DNA from: Cotesia glomerata
Lineage: Eukaryota > Arthropoda > Insecta > Hymenoptera > Braconidae
Length of the DNA: 64,000 nucleotides
NCBI RefSeq assembly: GCF_020080835.1
Contig: NC_058162.1
Coordinates: 20,280,144 to 20,344,143, forward strand
Reading direction: 5' to 3'
A program made the translations under genes and the position numbers. The notes below the pieces were generated by a model. That model did not search any database. It worked only from the letters and a program-made list of their open reading frames with translations, and had not been told where the DNA came from. Positions 57,376-64,000 of the stretch are shown piece after piece (positions within the stretch are counted from its first letter, which is position 1; every line of letters begins with the position of its first letter).

Positions 57376-58018
57376 TAGTCGGGTAGGCGCTTAAAATTGT
57401 AATTATGACGTTTTTGAGCTTTTCGAGCTCAAAAATACAATTTATCTGTTATTTTGAGCTCTCCGAACTCAAAGAGATAGCTTTCCTATGCTTTTGAGCT
57501 CTTCGAGCTCCAAAATCTTATCAAAGATCGATGAAACACGATTTTTTTAATTTTCAAACTGCTATAACTTTTGAGTGAATGAACTGATTTTCACGCGGTT
57601 GACGGCGATCGATGTAGTTTTTTAAGCTCTATAAATAATTTGAAACAAAAAAATTGATCTGATGAAGCATTTCGGAATTATTACAAAAAAACACTTTTTT
57701 CGATTTTTTTCGACAACGATTTCTCACGAACGCATCAACCGATTCTGACGCTTTTGGAGGCGATCGATGCGGGTTTTCAAGATTAAGAGCTGATTAGTTT
57801 TTGAGGTCGATCGGTCTAGCCAATTCGGAGATATTTAAAAAAAATGAAAAAATAAACAACTTTTTTTTTTTTATTTTTTTTTTCACTTTTTTTGCAATTT
57901 CTCGAAATCTACTGGTCCGAATTGGTTCCAACTTACAGAAAATTTAAGTTTGGAGAAGACCTTTCAAATGACACCAACTTCGATCAAATCGGTCAAGTCG
58001 TTCTGAAGTTATAAGAGG

Positions 58019-58097
<79 letters not shown>

Positions 58098-58107
58098 GCA
58101 CACACAC
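57376..58107. repeat. AACTTCCCGC-family repeat, copy 5, 5' part
   Basis: Family blocks from GTAGGCGCTTAAAATTG through the GAGCTC palindromes to GTTCTGAAGTTATAAGAGG and (CA)n at 58022-58107. The R1-like pieces 58109-59187 are inserted in the (CA)n tract; the copy's 3' part resumes at 59204. Confidence 0.8.
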
Positions 58108-58108
58108 A

Positions 58109-58609
58109 TGCACGATGACTCTTCGGAGTGCCCGTCCTGCCCAGGAGTTGCTGAAGATGCGGAGCACGTCTTCTTTGTATGTCCTCATTTCGATCCACGG
58201 CGTAAAGAGTTGGAGAGGATCCTGAACCAGAGAATGCAACCAGATTCACTAGTGGAAGCAATGTTGTCATCAGAAGCTGCCTGGAACGCTACCAATACGT
58301 TTGCAACAGAAGTCCTCAAAGACTTGCGTTCCACCGAAAGAAGAAGAGCAAATATCAGAAGGTAGAAGGAAGGTAGTTAACACCTTAGCCACTAGAAGGA
58401 AGAGCAGTAGCTAATTCTTCCCCTCACGAAGTAATGCCTGACGGTGGTTCCCATGAGGGATTAGAGGATAGAAGAAAAGGGGTTTAAGGTTTAGTGGGTA
58501 GGGGCGTTAGGGTCGAGTTTTAGTATGACACTGCGTCGAGTCGCCACATATCCAGGCCAAACAACTATGCCTGGAATCCGTAAGAAGGATTCCCCCCCCT
58601 AAGATAAAA

Positions 58610-58626
<17 letters not shown>
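58109..58626 (+). mobile_element. R1-clade retrotransposon 3' fragment 1 in (CA)n
   Basis: It encodes the last ~85 residues of the reverse transcriptase ORF (58108-58365; the ATG borrows one A from the CA tract): E-C-P-S-C-P-G-V...D-A-E-H-V-F-F-V-C-P-H-F, the C-x2-C...H-x4-C knuckle ending R1-clade proteins. A ~240-bp 3' UTR and a 21-A tail (58606-58626) follow. (CA)n lies on both sides. It is 5'-truncated and inactive on its own. Confidence 0.8.
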
Positions 58627-58676
<50 letters not shown>

Positions 58677-58677
<1 letters not shown>

Positions 58678-59187
58678 GCACGATGACTCTTCGGAGTGCC
58701 CGTCCTGCCCAGGAGTTGATGAAGATGCGGAGCACGTCTTCTTTGTATGTCCTCGTTTCGATCCATAGCGTAAAGAGTTGGAGAGGATCCGGAACCAGAG
58801 AATGCAACCAGATTCACTAGTGGAAGCAATGTTGTCATCAGAAGCTGCCTGGAACGCTACCAACACGTTTGCAACAGAAGTCCTGAAAGACTTGCGTTCC
58901 GCCGAAAGAAGAAGAGCAAATATCAGAAGATAGAAGGAAGGTAGTTAACACCTTAGCCACTAGAAGGAAGAGCAGTAGCTAGTTCCTCCCCTCACGAAGT
59001 AATGCCTGACGGCGGTTCCCATGAGGGATTAGAGGAAAGAAGAAAAGGGGTTTCGGGTTTAGTGAGTAGGGGCGTTAGCGTCGAGTTTTAGTATGACGCT
59101 GCGTCGAGTCTTCACATATCCAGGCGAAACAGCTATGCCTGGAATTCACAAAAAGGATTCCCCCCTCCTGGAAAAAAAAAAAAAAAA
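58677..59187 (+). mobile_element. R1-clade 3' fragment 2 in (CA)n
   Basis: Starts at the same TGCACGATGAC as fragment 1, with a TAG inside the ORF remnant (D-P then stop), the same 3' UTR and a 16-A tail at 59172-59187. (CA)n at 58627-58675 lies before it and a short (CA)n after it. Confidence 0.8.
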
Positions 59188-59360
59188 CACACACACACAC
59201 ACATACAGACGTACGGACATCATCGTAAAAATAGTCAGGAAAGCTTCTTAGGGCTTCAAGACGTCGAGATCTGTTGAAACCTCGATTTTTGCAAAACGGG
59301 GTAAAACCAATAACTTCCCGATTTTTCGAAAATCTTCGATTTTCTTAGCGGGAAGTTGAA
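59188..59360. repeat. AACTTCCCGC-family repeat, copy 5, 3' part
   Basis: From the (AC)n at 59188 through GACGTACGGACATCATCGTA and AGCTTCTTAGGGCTTCAAGA to CTTAGCGGGAAGTTGAAAA. With 57376-58107 it completes one repeat copy split by the retrotransposon pieces. Confidence 0.75.
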
Positions 59361-61160
59361 AATAGTCGGTTTTTTTGCACCACCCTAATATATATTTACT
59401 CCGTACGTGGAGCGATTATTTACTCCACTCCGGTTCTCCGAGTGATAGGAGTGAATACGGAGTAAAATTCATTCTCAACTTATTCCAGACATTTTACAAT
59501 GTACATTTTTTTCATTAAATGAGTAATAATTATGGGTTATTAAATTTTGTGTGCAACATAATTATAAATGAAAATAATTAATAAATTATAAAACTATTTA
59601 GAAGAATTGTCAACATTGCAAAATTTATTATTTCGCCTCATCAGTTATGCTTGAACTTTCCTAAATAATCGATAATTTAAAATATTATTTATTATTTTCT
59701 TCTCTCAAAAGCGAAAATTCAATTGAAAGTATACATACAATATCTCTTCTTATTAACAATAACCTCAGCTATATAATCACTTAATGGAAAATTTCAAAAG
59801 GTGTTAGAGCTAAACGAAAAATTGCATTTGGTAATTTTCGAAAAGACGAGAATTTATAGTCCGTAAATCTAAAACGAAGTTATTATCAGTTAATCTGTCT
59901 AGGCGCCACACTAATACAATGAGACGATGAGTTGTCATATTTAAAAATGCATACGTCAAATCATAAACGCTTCGTAAAATTAATGCGCTGGCGCTCAAAA
60001 TGAGCCCGCATAAATTATCTTTTGCTAGCACGTGCTATTGTCACTGATCTTAGGCGACAAACTCCTGCTGAGACTTCACACTTTAGCTAGATAGAAGGGC
60101 TTTTAGTTTAACTACTTATATAGACCTGAAACGTTTGCTTAATAGAATTTAATTGAAAGGCTCGGTAACTGCAGTTGGGAACTTATTGTATTAATTTAGT
60201 AACAAGGACCGGATTTGGAATATTTCAAAGTAAGAGTACATAGAACTAATAAATAATTTTTGCATTGAAAATCTCTTATAATAATATAAGCTGAGCCATG
60301 AAATAAGTGAAAAATAATGTTTTTATAAGATCAAACAGTAGTAAATAATTTTACTTTGATAAAATTTACTCAGTTCGAATACTTACGTACTGAACATTTA
60401 TATGAACATCCCCATCTAATTTTTTATTAAAAATAGTTTCTTGAAAAATATTTACTTTCTTTTTTTTCAAACACTCATTTTCTTTAGGGTACTAAATTTA
60501 CTGATATAGTCAGCTCAACTTACGTTGTCATCAACAAGTCTAATGACTTCATGACCGTGGTAACATTAAGATTGTCAAGTGTGGCGCTACGAGTTTACGA
60601 TGACGCCATCACCAATGTATACTGAAAATTTACTCCCTAATTACTTCTAAATAAGCAATATGAGAAATACTGATGCTTACGCGATCCGTTGATAAAATTA
60701 CGCATTTTTCTATTTTGGAGGATTTCTGTGTTGTTGTAAAACTCATTGTCAACACACAATCACAAACAGTAATCTTAAAGGACATGAAACTTGCTTAGAT
60801 AAAAAGCTGTAATTAGCGGATGTTAAATAAGAAGAAGAAATTTTTAGATAAATACTATGGTTCAAGTACTTTTAATCTAAAAAATGAAACATTGATAAGC
60901 GACTCGAATATAATCTAGAAGATATGTAGCAAAAATATATAACTAAAGAACGAATACAGATAATTCATATACTCATTCGCATGTAGATAGTAAACAAATT
61001 TTTTATTATTCGCCGCTCCGTGCTAATATATTTCACAGAATACTTATTATTTCTAAGGATGGCCTGCAGGGTCAATCGTTTTCCAGATTTTTTTTTAAAT
61101 TTAGAAGTTTTGTAATGAAAGGACTGTAAAAAATTTTCAGAATGATGTTTTGAAAAATAA
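59361..61160. other. Stretch without recognised genes
   Basis: AT-rich with moderately complex sequence. No domain, tRNA or element end is recognised. Open frames are short and look like chance. Confidence 0.4.
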
Positions 61161-61728
61161 GGCTGGTAAAAAAATTAGGAAAACAGTTGACCCTGAAGGC
61201 CATCCCGGCAACTTCCCGCTAATTATATACCTAGACGCATAAAATTGTACTTATGACGTTTTTCAGCTTTTCGAGCGCAAAAATACAATTTATGTGTTAT
61301 TTTGAGCTCTCCGAGATCAAAGAGATAGCTTTCCTATGCCTTTGAGCTCTTCGAGCTCAAAAATCTTATCAAAGTTCAATGAAACACGACTTTTAAAATT
61401 TTCAAATTGCTATAACTTTTGAATTAATCAACCGATTCTGACGCTTTTGGTGGCGATCGATGCCGGTTTTCAAAGTTAAGAGCTAATTAGTTTTTGAGGT
61501 TGATCGGTTCAGCAAATTCGGAGATATTTAAAAAAAATGAAAAAAAAAAAAAACAACTTTTTTTTTTGACTTTTTTGCAATTTCTCGAAATCTACTGGTC
61601 CGAATCGGTTCCAACTTACAGGAAATCTAAGTTTGGCAAAGACCTTTCGAATGACACCAACTGCGATCAAATCGGTCAAGCCGTTCAGAAGTTATAAGAG
61701 GTTTACACACACACACACACACACACAC
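61160..61728. repeat. AACTTCCCGC-family repeat, copy 6, 5' part
   Basis: Starts TTAGGAAAACAGTTGACCCT and CAACTTCCCGCTAAT, with the GAGCTC palindromes and an internal deletion compared with copy 5, then (AC)n at 61704-61728. Retrotransposon pieces follow in the CA tract. Confidence 0.8.
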
Positions 61729-61729
61729 G

Positions 61730-61909
61730 CACGAAGTAATGCCTGACGGCGGTTTCCATGAGGGATTAGAGGAAAGAAGGAAAAGGGGTTTAGGATTTAG
61801 TGGGTAGGGGCGTTAGTGTCGAGTTAGTATGACGCTGCGTCGAGTCGCCACATATCCAGGCCAAACAGCTATGCCTAGAATCCGTAAAAAGGATTCCCCC
61901 CCCTACAAA

Positions 61910-61910
<1 letters not shown>
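61730..61910 (+). mobile_element. R1-clade 3' fragment 3 (3' UTR only) in (CA)n
   Basis: Begins at GAAGTAATGCCTGACGGCGG, a more severe 5' truncation with CACG microhomology to the CA tract, and ends CCCCCCCTACAAAG before (AC)n at 61911. Only 3' UTR remains. Confidence 0.75.
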
Positions 61911-61946
<36 letters not shown>

Positions 61947-61961
61947 GCACGCACACACACA

Positions 61962-62443
61962 TGCACGATGACCCTTCGGAGTGCCCGTCCTGCCCAGGAG
62001 TTGCTGAAGATGCGGAGCACGTCTTCTTTGTATGTCCTCATTTCGATCCACGGCGTAAAGAGTTGGAGAGGATCCTGAACCAGAGAATGCAACCAGATTC
62101 ACTAGTGGAAGCAATGTTGTCATCAGAAGCTGCCTGGAACGCTACCAACACGTTTGCAACAGAAGTCCTCAAAGACTTGCGTTCCACCGAAAGAAGAAGA
62201 GCAAATATCAGAAGGTAGAAGGAAGGTAGTTAACACCTTAGCCACTAGAAGGAAGAGCAGTAGCTAATTCTTCCCCTCACGAAGTAATGCCTGACGGTGG
62301 TTCCCATGAGGGATTAGAGGATAGAAGAAAAGGGGTTTAAGGTTTAGAGTTTTAGTATGACGCTGCGTCGAGTCTTCACATATCCAGGCGAAACAGCTAT
62401 GCCTGGAATCAGCAAAAAGGAGTCCCCCCTCTGAAAAAAAAAA
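61962..62443 (+). mobile_element. R1-clade 3' fragment 4 in (CA)n
   Basis: Same 5' breakpoint (ATGCACGATGAC) and the same preceding ACGCACGCAC interruption of the CA tract as fragment 1, an open RT C-terminal remnant of 85 residues to 62218, a 3' UTR with a short deletion, and a 10-A tail (62434-62443). Confidence 0.8.
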
Positions 62444-62601
62444 CACACACACACACACCTCGTGTCGGGCTTGCTGGGTCCCGCATCAAGCGCCTCCCCA
62501 GGTGGCGGATAGGGGAATGCCCGGCATATCTTCACGTCAGATGCGTCGGGTACCGAGGAAATAGAATACTTGGGGTAGACCAAAACCTAGCAAAAGATGA
62601 T

Positions 62602-63801
62602 ATGAAAATGACAGATCAATTTCAAACATCGTCTACGGTGCAGAGGGGGGATACCTCAGTGCCGGCGATGGAAGGCGTGCAAACGGGCCTGAACTCGTCG
62701 TTATCAAGCGACCGTTTGAACAGCGGAGTAGACCCCATGGCTCTGCTGTCTAGCAATGCTAGCAAGATTACAGGGAGTACGAAATCAGCCCAGATGGCAG
62801 AGAACGGACAGCTGAGCAACATTCCTCCAAAAAGTGGAGAACCTTTTGCTCCTGATACTAATCAAACCTACCGAGGAAGAATCAACTCTGTACCAACCGT
62901 TACAGACCAACAGTCACCAATGGAGAGGCTCGGCAGCAAGATCGAAGAGTTAGCTGACTTCATAAAAGACAAGAAGAATCTCCATCATGAGATCAGAAAA
63001 TTGGTTACGTCTATTAGTACGGCATATAGGCTGGCCAACAAATCACCAACGACATCGGCGTCAACGACTCAAACATCTCCGAGTCTGAGCGGAAAATCAC
63101 AGCCACCTCTGGTCACTCCTAAGAAATTATCACAGCAAGGAGAGGGCAATATCAATAAGAGGCCGCTGTCCATGCTCAGCCCTTCCGCAGAAATTGACAA
63201 GCCAGCACAGAAAAAGACAGCCCGGGATGATACCTGGACCAAAGTGACTCGGCAAAACAAGAAAAAGAAGGAACAGGAGTCAGCGGCTCAATCTGCTACA
63301 GCCCAAAACCAGCCAAACAACGGTGGCTCCAAGAAACCGAGGAGGAAGAAGACAAGAACTAAAGCTGTGCTTGTCCAACCAGCTGAAGGGCGAACATACG
63401 CCGACCTCCTCAAGGAAATCAAGGCCAAGGTAAGCCCTGTCGAGATGGGCGTAGACATAAAATCTATTAAAAAGACGAAACACGGAGGCGTTTTCCTTGA
63501 AATGACTCGAAAGACCGAAGACAGCAAGGCTTTCACTGATGCAGTAAAGGCAGCCACTGCAAACATCGGCACAGTCAAGACGCTAACACCAACAACAACG
63601 ATCGACATCCTCAACTTGGATGAAATCTCTACCGAGAGCGAAGTCCGTGAAGCACTTAAACGTGAATTCACTGACAGCCTGGAGGTCAAACGGGTAAATT
63701 TAACAAAACCCACACCACGAGGCAATTGGGCAGCCTTCTGCGAAGTAGACGAGGCCAGTGCGATTAAGGCCCTTGACAAGGCCCCAAACTACGTTGGCTA
63801 G
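62602..63801 (+). CDS. ORF1 (gag-like) of R1-clade element, C-terminus lost
   Basis: 399 residues from ATG 62602. A low-complexity N-terminal part leads into a helical E-E-L-A-D-F-I-K-D-K-K segment and basic linkers, then the conserved gag domain (R-T-Y-A-D-L-L-K-E-I-K...I-K-K-T-K-H-G-G-V-F-L-E, E-S-E-V-R-E-A-L). The CCHC zinc knuckles expected at the C-terminus are missing because of the deletion to ORF2. R1-type gag proteins bind element RNA and help carry it to the nucleus. Confidence 0.8.
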   Translation: MKMTDQFQTSSTVQRGDTSVPAMEGVQTGLNSSLSSDRLNSGVDPMALLSSNASKITGSTKSAQMAENGQLSNIPPKSGEPFAPDTNQTYRGRINSVPTVTDQQSPMERLGSKIEELADFIKDKKNLHHEIRKLVTSISTAYRLANKSPTTSASTTQTSPSLSGKSQPPLVTPKKLSQQGEGNINKRPLSMLSPSAEIDKPAQKKTARDDTWTKVTRQNKKKKEQESAAQSATAQNQPNNGGSKKPRRKKTRTKAVLVQPAEGRTYADLLKEIKAKVSPVEMGVDIKSIKKTKHGGVFLEMTRKTEDSKAFTDAVKAATANIGTVKTLTPTTTIDILNLDEISTESEVREALKREFTDSLEVKRVNLTKPTPRGNWAAFCEVDEASAIKALDKAPNYVG

Positions 63802-64000
63802 CAACGAGAGCTGCGAAACGGTCCCCCAATCAAGATCTACATTTGAGCGAGTATAAGCAGGCCAAAAAGAACCTAAACCGGGCAATCAAAGCAAGCAAAG
63901 CAAAATTGTGGCAAGAGATCTGTAACAACCTTGATAAAGATATCTGGGATAAAGCCTACCAAATTGTCACCAAACGACTTGGAAAGGCTTCACCAGAGGC
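63798..64000 (+). pseudogene. ORF2 fragment (endonuclease-RT linker), partial
   Basis: A frame overlapping the ORF1 stop by four bases reads S-E-Y-K-Q-A-K-K and W-Q-E-I-C-N-N-L-D-K-D-I-W, as in R1-clade ORF2 upstream of RT, and runs off the window. No start codon is expected, since the endonuclease part is deleted. Confidence 0.65.

Larger units (their letters stand above)
62460..64000 (+). mobile_element. R1-clade retrotransposon 5' end copy, running off the window
   Basis: Starts directly after (CA)n at 62444-62458 with a GC-rich 5' UTR of ~140 bp, then ORF1. After ORF1 (from about 63798) the sequence reads E-Y-K-Q-A-K-K-N-L-N-R-A-I and D-I-W-D-K-A-Y-Q-I-V, the linker between endonuclease and RT in ORF2. 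The end of ORF1 and the whole endonuclease are therefore deleted. The element continues past the window. Confidence 0.8.

Noticed and set aside
59810..60031. 73-residue minus-strand frame
   Set aside because: Chance open frame in an otherwise featureless stretch; no motif recognised.

Overview
The window is intron-containing, AT-rich animal nuclear DNA, almost certainly from an arthropod. The best guess is an insect, perhaps a parasitoid wasp. That guess rests on the mix of element families (Polinton/Maverick, R1- and R4-clade retrotransposons aimed at microsatellites, Helitron, hAT, many foldbacks and MITEs) and on the TATA/initiator promoter style, not on a database match. No confident single-copy host gene is visible. 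The window is a stack of nested mobile elements in various states of decay, with one 100-N assembly gap at 30041-30140.

Region 1 (1 to ~13.4 kb) is a nearly complete but decaying Polinton/Maverick, a virus-like DNA transposon. It has a protein-primed family B DNA polymerase (one frameshift, one stop), an intact-looking DDE integrase with a C-terminal chromodomain, a collagen/fibre-like coiled-coil protein, a broken unknown gene, an FtsK/HerA-type packaging ATPase, a PLA2-domain/lysine-rich protein that runs by frameshift into an adenain-like protease, a penton-like minor capsid protein, a major capsid protein (two stops) and two tiny ORFs whose ATGs overlap the preceding stop (TAATG). Two related exonuclease-like genes flank the set. 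Several promoters show a TATA box 30-32 bp from an initiator.

Region 2 (13.4-30 kb) is an AT-rich repeat block holding a solo-LTR-like unit (13729-22539, ATAT target duplications). That unit was itself hit by a 6.6 kb DNA transposon (14727-21309, CACTG termini, TA duplications). The transposon carries an intact four-exon SAM-like gene and a frameshifted transposase. A second, related transposase (25578-29332) is split by another LTR-like unit (26607-28952).

Region 3 (30.1-47.5 kb) holds an internally deleted hAT element whose ~0.87 kb inverted arms each carry two tRNA-like (A-box/B-box/T-run) motifs. It also holds a 2.3 kb foldback with another palindrome inside it, a 1.7 kb element packed with TGATCA sites, TTAA-flanked near-perfect palindromes, and copies of a family with AACTTCCCGC ends and an internal (CA)n tract.

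Region 4 (47.6-57.4 kb) has both ends of a Helitron: 5' TCTATATA and 3' hairpin plus CTAG, inserted A|T. Between them lie a spliced RAD52-family gene, a small ORF, an intact three-exon gene of unknown function and its paralogue, and the start of a possible Rep/helicase ORF. The last is cut at its Asn-coding (AAT)n tract by an R4/Dong-like retrotransposon with a restriction-like endonuclease.

Region 5 (57.4-64 kb) holds more AACTTCCCGC-family copies whose (CA)n tracts have been invaded at least five times by an R1-clade retrotransposon. There are four 3' ends and one 5' end with ORF1; the last copy runs off the window.

The most interesting cargo is the putative RAD52 annealase and the unknown spliced gene family inside Helitron borders. 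The microsatellite-targeted retrotransposon cluster and the repeated promoter/reinitiation architecture of the Polinton come next.
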